NCBI RefSeq assembly: GCF_030816915.1
Contig: NZ_JAUSYN010000002.1
Location: forward strand, 806,001 to 870,000
Source: Streptomyces sp. B3I8
GTDB taxonomy: Bacteria > Actinomycetota > Actinomycetes > Streptomycetales > Streptomycetaceae
Direction of reading: 5' to 3'
DNA: 64,000 nucleotides
The position numbers were made by a program, and so were the translations under genes. Shown here one piece after another: positions 16,412 through 25,586 of the stretch (position 1 is the first letter of the stretch; every line of letters starts with the position of its first letter). The notes beneath the pieces were generated by a model. It had not been told where the DNA came from and ran no database searches. It saw only the letters and a program-made list of their open reading frames with translations.

Positions 16412-17434
16412 ATGACCGTAGCCGGTCACGTGGAACCAGGAACCGCCGGGAAACCCGGCGGCGACCGGCGCCGGACCAGAATCCGCCGGGGCGCCCTTCG
16501 TCCCCGCGAGGCGCGCACGGCGTTTCTGCTGATCGCGCCCGCCCTCCTCCTGCTGGCACTCGTCGTCGGCTACCCGGTCGTCAAGGCCGTCTACCAGTCG
16601 TTCCTGACCGACCCGGGTCTGAACAAGGCCACCGGGATGTTCGACGCGGGAAACAACTGGTTCGGGCTGCACAACTACACGCACTGGCTGCTGCAACGGT
16701 GCGCCACCCCCGAGGGCGGCTACACCTCCTGCCCGAGCGGGGCCCTGGGCTCGCAGTTCTGGAGTTCGGTCGGGGTCACGGTCGGTTTCACCGTCGTCGC
16801 CTGCACGCTGGAGACCGTCATCGGCATGGCGTTCGCGCTGACGATGCACCGGGCCTTCCGCGGCCGCGCCATGGTCCGCGTGGCGATCCTCGTCCCGTGG
16901 GCGATCCCCACCGCCGTCACGTCCAAGTTGTGGCAGGTCATGTTCGACCCGCAGGGCTGCGTCAACAAGCTGCTGGGCACCCACTACGCGTGGACGTCCT
17001 CGCTGTGGCCGGCCCGGTCCGCGATCGTCATCGCGGACACCTGGAAGACCACGCCCTTCATCGCGCTGCTGATCCTGGCGGGCCTGCAGAACATCCCCGC
17101 GGAGACGTACGAGGCGGCGAAGATCGACGGCGCGGGCGCCTGGCGACGCTTCACGAACGTGACCCTGCCCTTGGTGAAACCCGCCCTGGCCGTCGCCGTC
17201 GTCTTCCGCGCCCTGGACACGCTGCGCATGTACGACCTGCCGAAGATCCTGACCGGTGGCTCCAACGGGACGACGACGAGCTCGATCCTCGTGGTCGACC
17301 AGCTCACCAGGGGCGCCAACTCGGCGTCCGCCCTCTCCACGATCACCTTCGTGCTCATCTTCGTGATCGCGTTCGGGCTGGTCCGCCTGCTCAACGCCAA
17401 TCTTTTCGGCGCGCAGGCGAAGGCGGTGAGGTGA
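16412..17434 (+). CDS. Sugar ABC transporter permease, MalF type
   Basis: 340-residue permease with six or more hydrophobic segments and the EAA loop YEAAKIDGAGAWRRFTNVTLP. AAGGAG lies 6 nt before ATG 16412, which is preferred over the in-frame ATG at 16388. It overlaps nothing but is followed after 1 nt by the second permease. As in the first operon, no ATPase is encoded, so a shared MsiK-type ATPase is expected. Confidence 0.92.
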   Translation: MTVAGHVEPGTAGKPGGDRRRTRIRRGALRPREARTAFLLIAPALLLLALVVGYPVVKAVYQSFLTDPGLNKATGMFDAGNNWFGLHNYTHWLLQRCATPEGGYTSCPSGALGSQFWSSVGVTVGFTVVACTLETVIGMAFALTMHRAFRGRAMVRVAILVPWAIPTAVTSKLWQVMFDPQGCVNKLLGTHYAWTSSLWPARSAIVIADTWKTTPFIALLILAGLQNIPAETYEAAKIDGAGAWRRFTNVTLPLVKPALAVAVVFRALDTLRMYDLPKILTGGSNGTTTSSILVVDQLTRGANSASALSTITFVLIFVIAFGLVRLLNANLFGAQAKAVR

Positions 17435-17435
17435 G

Positions 17436-18332
17436 ATGGCTCCCACCACCACCGCACCGCCCGTCCCCACCGCGGACGCGCCCGTCGCCCCCCGGCGCCG
17501 GAACATCGACCTGGGCGCGATCGGAACCGTCGTCACCACGGCGATCATCGTCGTGTGGTGTCTGGCGCCGTTCTACTGGATGCTCGTGCTGGCCTTCCGG
17601 GACAGCGACTACACCTTCTCGACGGACCTGTGGTTCAGCCACGTCACCCTGGACAACTTCCGGTACGCGTTCGACGCGCGCTACAACTCCTTCGCGCGCT
17701 CACTGGTGAACAGCCTCCTCATCGGCACGGTGGTGACCGTCGTGTCCATGGTGATCGGCGTCTTCGCCGCGTACGCGCTGGCCCGGCTCTCCTTCCGCGG
17801 CAAGGGTCTCGTCCTGACGGTGATCCTCGGCGCCTCCATGTTCCCCGGCGTCGCGATCCTGACCCCGCTGTTCCAGTTGTTCAGCAGCTGGCACTGGCTC
17901 GGCTCCTACCAGGCGCTGGCCCTGCCGCAGATCTCCTTCTCGCTGCCACTCGCCGTCTACACGCTGACCAGCTTCTTCGCCGACATGCCGTGGAACCTGG
18001 AGGAGGCCGCCCGGGTGGACGGCGCCACCTCCCGGCAGGCGTTCCGCCTGGTCATCCTGCCGCTGGCCGCCCCGGCCATGTTCACCACGGCGATCCTGGT
18101 CTTCCTCGCGTCGTGGAACGAATACCTGCTGTCCAGCGTGCTGTCCAACGGCTCGACCGACGTGGCACCGTCCACGGTGGCCATCGCCAACTTCACCGCG
18201 GGGCCGCACATCGTCCCCTACACCCAGACGATGGCCGCCGGCCTCATCGTCACCGTCCCCCTGATCGCCGTCGTACTGCTGCTCCAGCGCCGCATCGTGA
18301 GCGGCCTGACCGCCGGCGGCATCAAGGGCTGA
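17436..18332 (+). CDS. Sugar ABC transporter permease, MalG type
   Basis: 298 residues, starting one base after the MalF-type gene. It shows six membrane segments, the EAA loop EEAARVDGATSRQAFRLVILPLA and the terminal SGLTAGGIKG typical of MalG proteins. It completes the importer whose substrate is presumably processed outside by the GH76 enzyme and inside by the GH13 enzyme encoded next. Confidence 0.92.
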   Translation: MAPTTTAPPVPTADAPVAPRRRNIDLGAIGTVVTTAIIVVWCLAPFYWMLVLAFRDSDYTFSTDLWFSHVTLDNFRYAFDARYNSFARSLVNSLLIGTVVTVVSMVIGVFAAYALARLSFRGKGLVLTVILGASMFPGVAILTPLFQLFSSWHWLGSYQALALPQISFSLPLAVYTLTSFFADMPWNLEEAARVDGATSRQAFRLVILPLAAPAMFTTAILVFLASWNEYLLSSVLSNGSTDVAPSTVAIANFTAGPHIVPYTQTMAAGLIVTVPLIAVVLLLQRRIVSGLTAGGIKG

Positions 18333-18386
18333 CCTCCCCCGGACCGGACCACCCACCCCCAGAACCGCACCCAGCCCAGTACCGCA

Positions 18387-18456
18387 CCCCCATTCGCACC
18401 ACCCCCCATTCGCACCACCCCCCGTACGCACCACCCCTCGTACCGCACCACCCCAC
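18387..18456. repeat. 16-bp tandem repeat between permease and GH76 gene
   Basis: Two exact copies of ATTCGCACCACCCCCC (18392-18423) are followed by two variants with GTACGCACCACCCC cores. C-rich on the plus strand and without dyad symmetry, it is unlikely to be a terminator. Confidence 0.7.
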
Positions 18457-18511
18457 AGGGAACGATCCGCCGCGCGGCGAGTCGTTCAGCGACAGACAGG
18501 GAGCGCACCCC

Positions 18512-20104
18512 ATGAGGTACCGAACCCATGCGTTGAGGGCGACAGGAATCGTGCTGACGTCCGCGATGCTCACCGGCGGTCTTCTCGCGAGCGCCACGAC
18601 CGCGAACGCCACGACCGCCGGCGCCAGGACCCCCGGCGCCACGACCGCGAACGCCGCCGCCACGTTCAGCAGCGCCGACCTCGTCAGGACGACGAACTCC
18701 TTCCTCTCCCACTACGCCGTCAACGGAGGGGACTTCAAGACCGACCTGTCCAACACCTCGGCCATCCACTTCTGGGAGGCGTCCTTCGACCGCGAGACGC
18801 TCACCGACGCCTCACGGCTCACCGGACAGTGGAAGGACAAGATCAGCGAGGCCTACTACCGGTACGAGAACACGCACTCGGTCGACCGCTTCGGGAACCC
18901 GAAGTGCTGGATCGGCAACGACACGGACTGGAACGACGACTACTCCTGGGCCGTCCAGTTCGCCCTCGACGCCTACGAGGCGACGGGCGACCGGCACATG
19001 CGCGACCAGGCCAAGTGGCACACGGACTTCTTCTACCGCGACTACTACGACGACGTCCACGGCGGCGGCTTCTGGCGGGAGCGCGGCACCAAGGACCAGA
19101 AGGACGTCCCCTCCAACGGCTTCGCCATAGCGGCCTCCGAACTGGCCCGCTACTACCCGGACGCCACGGTGCACAACAACCCGTTGAACACCGACAAGAC
19201 GTACCTGCAGATCGCGCAGGACACCTACGACTGGCTGAAGAAGAGCTTCCTGCGGCCGGACGGCGGCTTCGAGAACTCCTTCTCCGGACGCTCCTGGGAC
19301 GACAACCTCTACACCTACAACGCCGGTGTCTTCCTGGAACTGGGCGCCAACCTCTACGACCTCACGAAGGACGACACCTATCTCGCCGACGGGCGGAAGG
19401 TCGCCGACTTCGCCAGGTCCCACTTCACCACCGGGAGCAAGCAGATCATCGTCGACGAGGACGACGTCGGCGGGAACGGCCTGTACCGGCCCGACCCGGT
19501 GGGCAACTACGAGATCGTCTTCAAGGGCATCTTCCTGCGCGGGCTGTACAAGTTCATCACGCTCGGCGGGCAGGACCAGTACCTCGGCTGGCTCGGTGAC
19601 AACGCCCAGTCGTCCTACGACCACCGCACCGACGACCTCCCCTCGGCCACCTTCGACCAGACCCTCACCAACGGGCGCTCGACGGGCGTGGCCTCCGGTC
19701 TCGCGGCGATGACGTACACCCTGGCCGCGCAGAAGCGCACGGGCAGGATCGAGGCGGAGACCGGCCTGCACTACGGCACGGGCCGCAACGAGTCGGCCTC
19801 GTCGGCGTCGAACGGCCAGCTCGTCGGGAGCATCGACAAGGCCGGGGCGGGCGTGGAGTTCCACAACGTGGCGGCGGCGAAGTCGCTGACCTTCAGGACC
19901 GCCAGCGCCAACAAGGGAGCGAAGCTCAGCCTGTACATCAATGGCCGCTTCGCGCGGAAGGTCAACTTCCCGTACACGGGGAACTGGAACGCCACCTTCA
20001 CCGACACATCCGTCCCGGTGTCGGTCCCCGACGGGGCGACGGTCAAGCTCCAGTTCGACTCCGGTGACTCCGCCGCGAACATCGACTACATCACCGGCAG
20101 TTAG
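18512..20104 (+). CDS. Secreted GH76 family glycoside hydrolase with C-terminal CBM
   Basis: 530 residues. A Sec signal peptide (about 1-33) is followed by a TTANA/TPGA repeat linker. An (alpha/alpha)6 domain of GH76 type (about 53-405) carries the adjacent catalytic aspartates Asp142-Asp143 in WNDDYSWA. A beta-sandwich module (about 411-530) opens with RIEAETG and resembles CBM35/CBM6. GH76 members are mainly endo-alpha-1,6-mannanases. The partner GH13 enzyme is an alpha-1,6-type glucosidase, so the real substrate may be an alpha-1,6-linked glucan or a mixed polymer. ATG 18512 follows GACAGACAGGGAG. It is the only secreted enzyme of the operon, probably the first step. Confidence 0.85.
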   Translation: MRYRTHALRATGIVLTSAMLTGGLLASATTANATTAGARTPGATTANAAATFSSADLVRTTNSFLSHYAVNGGDFKTDLSNTSAIHFWEASFDRETLTDASRLTGQWKDKISEAYYRYENTHSVDRFGNPKCWIGNDTDWNDDYSWAVQFALDAYEATGDRHMRDQAKWHTDFFYRDYYDDVHGGGFWRERGTKDQKDVPSNGFAIAASELARYYPDATVHNNPLNTDKTYLQIAQDTYDWLKKSFLRPDGGFENSFSGRSWDDNLYTYNAGVFLELGANLYDLTKDDTYLADGRKVADFARSHFTTGSKQIIVDEDDVGGNGLYRPDPVGNYEIVFKGIFLRGLYKFITLGGQDQYLGWLGDNAQSSYDHRTDDLPSATFDQTLTNGRSTGVASGLAAMTYTLAAQKRTGRIEAETGLHYGTGRNESASSASNGQLVGSIDKAGAGVEFHNVAAAKSLTFRTASANKGAKLSLYINGRFARKVNFPYTGNWNATFTDTSVPVSVPDGATVKLQFDSGDSAANIDYITGS

Positions 20105-20107
20105 GCC

Positions 20108-20240
20108 GGAGGGCGGCGGCACACCGCCGGTGTGCGCGTCGGCGATGAGCACCTCGGCATGAGCACATCTGCCGTGCGCGCGTCGACGGTACGCGCCTCG
20201 CCGGGGCGCACCTCGCCGACGCGCGCTTCGGCGGTGTGCG
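20108..20240. repeat. Degenerate GCGCGCCTCGGCGG-like repeats
   Basis: Imperfect alternating copies of GCGCG-TCG-CGG units fill most of the 210-nt gap between the GH76 and GH13 genes. No promoter is evident, so co-transcription remains likely. Confidence 0.45.
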
Positions 20241-20314
20241 CCGCTTCCGGCCGACAACGAATCAGGCTGCCGGGCGAATCCGCGGCGGCGACGCAAAGGG
20301 AAGGATGCAGCACG

Positions 20315-22021
20315 ATGGATCCCTGGTGGAAAAGCGCTGTCGTCTACCAGATCTACCCCCGCAGTTTCGCGGACGCCGATGGTGACGGCGTAGGGGACCT
20401 GCGCGGAATCATCGACCACCTGGACCACCTCGCCGGCCTCGGCGTGGACGTCGTCTGGCTGTCGCCCATCTATCCCTCCCCGCAGGACGACAACGGCTAC
20501 GACATCAGCGACTACCAGGACATCGATCCCCTCTTCGGCGACCTCGACGTCTTCGACGAACTGCTCGCCGGCGTCCACGCCCGCGGCATGAAGCTGATCA
20601 TGGATCTGGTGGTCAACCACAGCTCGGACGAACACCCGTGGTTCCTTCAGAGCCGCAGCGACAAGGCCTCTCCCAAGCGCGACTGGTACTGGTGGCGCCC
20701 GGCCCGCGAGGGCATGGAACCCGGGTCGCCCGGCGCCGAACCGACCAACTGGGGCGCGGCCTTCGGCGGACCGGCGTGGGAGTTCGACGAGCGGACCGGC
20801 GAGTACTACCTCCACCTGTTCTCCCGCAAGCAGCCCGACCTGAACTGGGAGAACGAGGAGGTCCGCGAGGCGGTGTACACGATGATGCGGTGGTGGCTGG
20901 ACCGCGGCGTGGACGGCTTCCGGATGGACGTCATCAACCTGATCTCCAAGGACACCGCGCTCCCGGACGGCCAGGTGTCGGACCACGGGGTCTTCCCCGA
21001 CAGCGCGGCGGGGTACGTCAACGGCCCGCGCGTCCACGAGTTCCTCCAGGAGATGCACGAGCGGGTCTTCGCCGGCCGGGACGCGGTGCTCACCGTCGGC
21101 GAGATGCCGGGCGTGACCATCGACGAGGCCGTTCTCTTCACCGACCCGCGACGCCGTGAACTCGACATGGTCTTCCAGTTCGACCACGTCTGGGCGGACC
21201 GCGGTGACGACCCGTGGCAGCTCGTCCCGCTCGAACTCACCCGTCTCAAGGCCATCCTCGGGCGCTGGCAGGCGGGTCTGGCGGAGCGCGGCTGGAACAG
21301 CCTCTACTGGAACAACCACGACCAGCCCCGCGCGGTCTCGCGCTACGGCGACGACAGCCCCGCCCACCGCGTCGCCTCCGCCAAGATGCTCGGCACCGTT
21401 CTGCACCTGCACCGCGGCACGCCCTACGTGTACCAGGGCGAGGAACTCGGCATGACGAACTACCCGTTCGAGACCATCGCCGACTTCCGCGACATCGAGG
21501 CCCTCGGGCAGTACGCGGAGGCGACCGAGAAGGAGGGTCGCGCACCCGAAGAGGTGCTCACCGTGCTGCGCGCCCGGGGGCGTGACAACGCGCGCACCCC
21601 GATGCAGTGGGACGCCTCACCGCACGCCGGCTTCACCACCGGCCGGCCGTGGCTGGCCGTCAACCCCAACCACGACCGCATCAACGCCGCCGCACAGCAC
21701 GACGACCCCGACTCCGTCTACCACTACTACCGCCGGCTGATCGAGCTCCGGCACACCGAACCGGCCGTGGTCGAGGGCGACTTCCGCATGCTCCTGCCGC
21801 ACGACGAACGGCTGTACGCCTTCACGCGCCGGCTCGACGCCACCGAGCTCCTGGTCATCGGCAACTTCACCGGCGAGTCCGTGAAGGCCGAGATTCCGGA
21901 CGCCGCCGCCTGGTCCACCGCCGAACTGCTGCTGACCAACACCACACCCCCGCCACCCGACCTCACCCTCACCCTCACCCCCTGGCAGGCGGTGGTCTAC
22001 CGGCGCACGGTGGCGGACTGA
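20315..22021 (+). CDS. GH13 oligo-1,6-glucosidase/alpha-glucosidase
   Basis: 568-residue cytoplasmic alpha-amylase-family enzyme. Conserved regions: DLVVNH (97-102), GFRMDVINLI with nucleophile Asp205, VGEMPG with acid/base Glu263, and NNHDQPR with Asp336. Val206 directly after the nucleophile is the residue type reported for alpha-1,6-specific (isomaltose-cleaving) members, whereas alpha-1,4-specific ones carry Ala or Thr there. It should split imported isomalto-type oligosaccharides to glucose. No signal peptide. It is the last gene of the operon, followed by a strong hairpin. Confidence 0.9.
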   Translation: MDPWWKSAVVYQIYPRSFADADGDGVGDLRGIIDHLDHLAGLGVDVVWLSPIYPSPQDDNGYDISDYQDIDPLFGDLDVFDELLAGVHARGMKLIMDLVVNHSSDEHPWFLQSRSDKASPKRDWYWWRPAREGMEPGSPGAEPTNWGAAFGGPAWEFDERTGEYYLHLFSRKQPDLNWENEEVREAVYTMMRWWLDRGVDGFRMDVINLISKDTALPDGQVSDHGVFPDSAAGYVNGPRVHEFLQEMHERVFAGRDAVLTVGEMPGVTIDEAVLFTDPRRRELDMVFQFDHVWADRGDDPWQLVPLELTRLKAILGRWQAGLAERGWNSLYWNNHDQPRAVSRYGDDSPAHRVASAKMLGTVLHLHRGTPYVYQGEELGMTNYPFETIADFRDIEALGQYAEATEKEGRAPEEVLTVLRARGRDNARTPMQWDASPHAGFTTGRPWLAVNPNHDRINAAAQHDDPDSVYHYYRRLIELRHTEPAVVEGDFRMLLPHDERLYAFTRRLDATELLVIGNFTGESVKAEIPDAAAWSTAELLLTNTTPPPPDLTLTLTPWQAVVYRRTVAD

Positions 22022-22033
22022 AGCCTGCGACCA

Positions 22034-22064
22034 CCGGTGTCCCCTCCAAGGGCGGGGACACCGG
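22034..22064 (+). terminator. Terminator hairpin of the GH76/GH13 operon
   Basis: CCGGTGTCCCC (22034-22044) and GGGGACACCGG (22054-22064) form a perfect 11-bp stem with a 9-nt loop, 12 nt after the GH13 stop. Confidence 0.8.
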
Positions 22065-22675
22065 GACCGCGGCGCACGGCGGACACACCGCATGGAACCG
22101 GGCGTTCGCGCCCGGGAGGAAGCGCTTCTCCGGATCGCTCCGACCCGTAGGGGTCCACGGGTCTGCGCTGCCGGCCTCACCCGAGGCCGGGGCGGAGGGG
22201 GCACCGGAGCGTCTCGTCGGGGGTGTCCGGCCGCCTACAGCGCCTGCATCTCGCCCACCAGACGCTGGGAGGCAGCGGCGGGCACCCTCCCTTACGGAAG
22301 GGTGCCCTGTCCGGCCCGGGGCGCGTGCTGAGCGGGGGCGCGGATGCGGACGCGGTCGCCCGGGGCTCCGGCCGTGCCCGGCCGGTGCGCTTCTCGGGCC
22401 CGCCATCCGGCACCTCGGCCCCGCCGGGCTCGACGTCGCGAAGCCCTCCGGCGGATGTTCCTCGACATCACGGCGGGCAAGGTCGACCGCCTGCTGTGAA
22501 GCGGCCCGCCCGGCGAGATCGACCGGGTGTCCAAGGACTTCGTGACCGAGTGGGGACGGGCGGTGCCGCGGGCCCCGAAGGCATCCGGCGATGCTCGCCA
22601 TCTTGCCCGCCCGGTCCTTGATCTTGAAACCTCCGGCACAGTTACATGGCTGTTGACCCCTGTGAGAGGCGACTC
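22065..22675. other. Intergenic region with one hairpin and no supported gene
   Basis: About 610 nt without a convincing coding frame. It holds a 9-bp perfect hairpin (GGGCACCCT 22280-22288 with AGGGTGCCC 22299-22307), which may be a second terminator. A short plus-strand frame near 22446-22610 reads MFLDITAGKVDRLL, stop, SGPPGEIDRVSKDFVTEWGRAV and looks like a protein fragment interrupted by a stop; I do not recognise it. Confidence 0.4.
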
Positions 22676-23851
22676 ATGCACGAACACCGACGGCGCGGCG
22701 GGTCCGTCACGGGCCCCGACAGGACCCCGTCCCGTTCCGTGACGGCGTCCGCCGCGGAGCTGGAGATCCTGGAGCTTCAGCGCACGGCAGGCAACGCAGC
22801 CGTCAACCGCGCGATGCGGCAGAGGCCGACCGCGCCGGTTCAGCGCATGCAGAGGCCGACCGCGCCGGTTCAGCGCATGGAGGACAACGAGGGGAAGAGC
22901 CCCGGGTATCCGCCCGACCTCTCCGGCCTCACCCTCTCCTCTCGGACCTACGAGCCCCCCACCCTCTCGGCCCGGGCCCACGAATCGCCCCGTCGCAGCG
23001 ACTCCCGCACGCCGAGCGACAGCCGGGACCGGGACGACCCCGGGGCTTCCCGTAAACCCGGTAATTCTGGCGTCCGTGTCGCCAAGAAGCTTTCCGACGT
23101 CCTCCCGGAGAGCGAATGGTGGAAACTCTTCATGGACCCGAATGACCACCAGAACGCACAGAAGAAGCACCCGGAGGACCCGGGCAGCTATTACGACAAC
23201 GATCGATCCCCAGGATTCAGAGCGGGGATGGTCGCGGCATACCACCAAACACTCGAGAATCCCGAAAACACCCTCGATTCCGAATCGTACAGCGATCTCC
23301 ACACCACAGTCACATCGAACCTGGGGAAGAAGCCGGAAAAAACAGGAAGGGGAGGCCAGCCGACGATATTCCCCTTGCGTGCCGACGCCATGAGCGAGGA
23401 CACCAATGAACTGCACGTCGGCGACCGAAAACTCCTGGCGGACTTCGCTCACTTCTCCTTCGACAAGCCGAACAAGGATCTCGGCAGGGCCGTCTCCGTT
23501 CTCGGCGTCCCCACCGCGAAGAAGCAGAACAATACCGAGATCTCGACCAATTATAATATTGCAGACTGGTCAACGCTGGTCGATCAGATATTCCAGGATT
23601 ACTACAGCGAAATAAGCACCGCAGAAACCGAAGAAACCAGGCTTGAAATAATAGCAAAGACGATCACCAAGCTGCAGATAACACATCCGTTCCAGGACGG
23701 GAACCGCCGGCTCAACGTTCACGTGATCCTGCCGAAGCTGCTCCTCGAAAACAATATCAGGCCGGTGATCTCACCGGATGTGCGCCACATATTCCAGGGT
23801 GGCGCCAGCCACAAGAAGCAGGTGGAGATCCTGCGGCAGAGCCAGATCTAG
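22676..23851 (+). CDS. Toxin-like protein: LQR/VQR leader plus Fic-type (Fido) domain
   Basis: 391 residues. The leader contains LQRTAGNAAVNRAM (34-47) and two exact 10-residue repeats ending in APVQRM, from a 30-bp DNA duplication at 22820-22879. This leader style occurs in streptomycete proteins linked to DUF4157 and extracellular contractile injection cargo. A disordered linker (about 70-130) leads to a globular domain with HPFQDGNRR (337-345), close to the Fic motif HPFxDGNGR but with Arg replacing the last Gly; Fic enzymes transfer AMP or other nucleotides. The 3' half is much AT-richer than the 5' half, suggesting a swapped module. Start ATG 22676 follows GAGAGGCGAC; ATG 22646 is an alternative. 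No immunity gene is recognisable. Confidence 0.6.
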   Translation: MHEHRRRGGSVTGPDRTPSRSVTASAAELEILELQRTAGNAAVNRAMRQRPTAPVQRMQRPTAPVQRMEDNEGKSPGYPPDLSGLTLSSRTYEPPTLSARAHESPRRSDSRTPSDSRDRDDPGASRKPGNSGVRVAKKLSDVLPESEWWKLFMDPNDHQNAQKKHPEDPGSYYDNDRSPGFRAGMVAAYHQTLENPENTLDSESYSDLHTTVTSNLGKKPEKTGRGGQPTIFPLRADAMSEDTNELHVGDRKLLADFAHFSFDKPNKDLGRAVSVLGVPTAKKQNNTEISTNYNIADWSTLVDQIFQDYYSEISTAETEETRLEIIAKTITKLQITHPFQDGNRRLNVHVILPKLLLENNIRPVISPDVRHIFQGGASHKKQVEILRQSQI

Positions 23852-24243
23852 TCTGGCCCGCCACCACCGAACACCGGCGCGAACCGCCCTTCGAGGGCAT
23901 GCCCCTTCTTCCCTTCGGCCCTTTTCCGGGCGCCTTTCGAAGTGCCGTCATCACGACAGACCGAACCGGAGCGGAGCCGTGTACACCGACGGCGACGACA
24001 TCCGGGCCGCGGACCGCGCGGCCACACAGGTCATGAACGTAACCAACGCACTCCGACGAACGCTCGGCACCGACCAGACGGCCGGCAACGACGAGACCAA
24101 GGTGGGCTTCGACCCCGGCGACCCGGCGATGTACCTGTGGTCGGAGCACGCGGGATGGCCCTGCGGCCCCTCGTCCACAACCACCCGCCGCAGTACCGGT
24201 TCAACCCCGGCGCTCGGCCTGCACGCCACGAACCGGCTCCCGT
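23852..24243. other. Remnant-like region downstream of the toxin-like gene
   Basis: A plus-strand frame beginning GTG 23980 reads MYTDGDDIRAADRAATQVMN and continues to about 24165. A neighbouring frame then looks more protein-like (LVHNHPPQYRFNPG). This suggests a short frameshifted gene or fragment. I do not recognise it, and its 3' end is overrun by the convergent lipoprotein gene. Confidence 0.25.
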
Positions 24244-25140
24244 TCACGGCGGTGAGATCCCGTCCAACCCCTTGTAGGGAACCGGTCGGCCGGTGCGCGC
24301 GTCGAGCAGGACGCGATTGCCCACGGGACGTTCCAGTTCCACCGTCACCTGCTGCAGACTGGCCTGCTTGGTGCAGGTGCTGCCGCTCCCATGGCCCTTG
24401 ACCGCGGCCGAGAGTACGACGCTTCCGTGTGTCTCCAGTACGTCCACCTCGGCCTCGTCGTCGCAGACCCCGTGAAGGGCGACCACCGTCACCGAGCGCC
24501 CGTGGTCGGTGATTTTTACGAGTCGGTCGAGTGGATGGCCGGGGATGTCACGAGCTGCCTTGATCGGTGACGTAGGAAGTTCCGATGGAAGGACCGCAGC
24601 TCGCTTGAGGGGAGTGGTGTAGCCGTCCAGGCTGAAGAGCCAGGCCGGGACTGTCGCCGACCCGCGGCTGGTGATCACCGTCATCCTGCCCGGTTTCGCC
24701 CCGGTCACCGTAAGGTGCGGTCTGCCGTCGACGTGGGTGTCGGCCAGGCCCTCGTACGACCGTACTGCGCCCTCCAGCGGCCGGGCGAGGGAACCACCGC
24801 CGGTCCACATGACCTGACCGTTCCGGGGTTCATCGACGGGCAGTTCGCCCCTCAGAACGAATTTCCTCTCCTTGAAGGCCAGCTTGTCGGCCTCGCTGTG
24901 CGGGCCGCCCTTCGGCAACTGAACCGGCTCTCCCCTGGGGTAGTAGCCGGCGCGCCACGCTGCGGCAGCCGCCGAGCCGTCCCAAGCCGCGGCGACCAAC
25001 TGGGCGCGGCCTGTGAGCCGGTCCGTGTCACTGTCGGCCGGCGCGCTCCGGCTGGCACAACCGGTGACGGCCGCCAGGACGACGACGGACAACGCGATCT
25101 CAGCAAGCACGCCTACCGAGCGCGATGTCCTGATGGGCAC
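24244..25140 (-). CDS. Putative secreted lipoprotein of unknown function
   Basis: 298 residues from a GTG start at 25140 preceded by GGGAGA. A basic N-terminus and hydrophobic stretch end in VTGC (lipobox-like), so it is probably lipid-anchored outside the membrane. The mature part contains two Cys (CDDEAEVD and STCTKQAS) that could form a disulfide, and it ends DGISPP. No enzymatic motif is visible and I do not recognise a family. It lies isolated between the toxin-like gene and a degraded region. Confidence 0.65.
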   Translation of the reverse strand: MPIRTSRSVGVLAEIALSVVVLAAVTGCASRSAPADSDTDRLTGRAQLVAAAWDGSAAAAAWRAGYYPRGEPVQLPKGGPHSEADKLAFKERKFVLRGELPVDEPRNGQVMWTGGGSLARPLEGAVRSYEGLADTHVDGRPHLTVTGAKPGRMTVITSRGSATVPAWLFSLDGYTTPLKRAAVLPSELPTSPIKAARDIPGHPLDRLVKITDHGRSVTVVALHGVCDDEAEVDVLETHGSVVLSAAVKGHGSGSTCTKQASLQQVTVELERPVGNRVLLDARTGRPVPYKGLDGISPP

Positions 25141-25586
25141 GTTCTCTCCCGAGGTGCGGAGCGGCAGCCGGCTGTTTCTGCTCCTGTGACGTGACCGGGC
25201 CACAACGGGTTTCACCGGTTACGGCAACTGAACGGACTCGGCCGTCAGGAGACGTGGAGGCCACGGTCGTCGCCAAGCTCGCCGTCGGCCGCCTTCAGTC
25301 GAACACGGGTTTCCGCGCGTCGTGGGCGAGCGGCATGAGGCTGCGGTGATTGCACAGTGTGGGGACCGGTGGCACACGGCCGGCCGGACCAGATCTGGAC
25401 CCTGTCACGGATAAAGACGCCGATCGGACGCAGACGCCCGGTGTGGGCAACCGTGGTGGATCGATGAGCCGACGTCAGCCGTGGCGGACAGGCTGAGCCA
25501 CGATTGTCCACGGCGGTCGCGCCATCCGCCCATGGACGCACGACACGACCCCGAGGTCCCCTTCGTTCCCGACGGCACGGAAGGGC
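25141..25586. other. No intact gene seen; short coding-like fragments
   Basis: A minus-strand frame at 25245-25541 ends RAETRVRLKAADGELGDDRGLHVS and looks like the tail of a protein, but its upstream part has no coding character and no start with a ribosome-binding site. Taken as a fragment. Confidence 0.3.
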
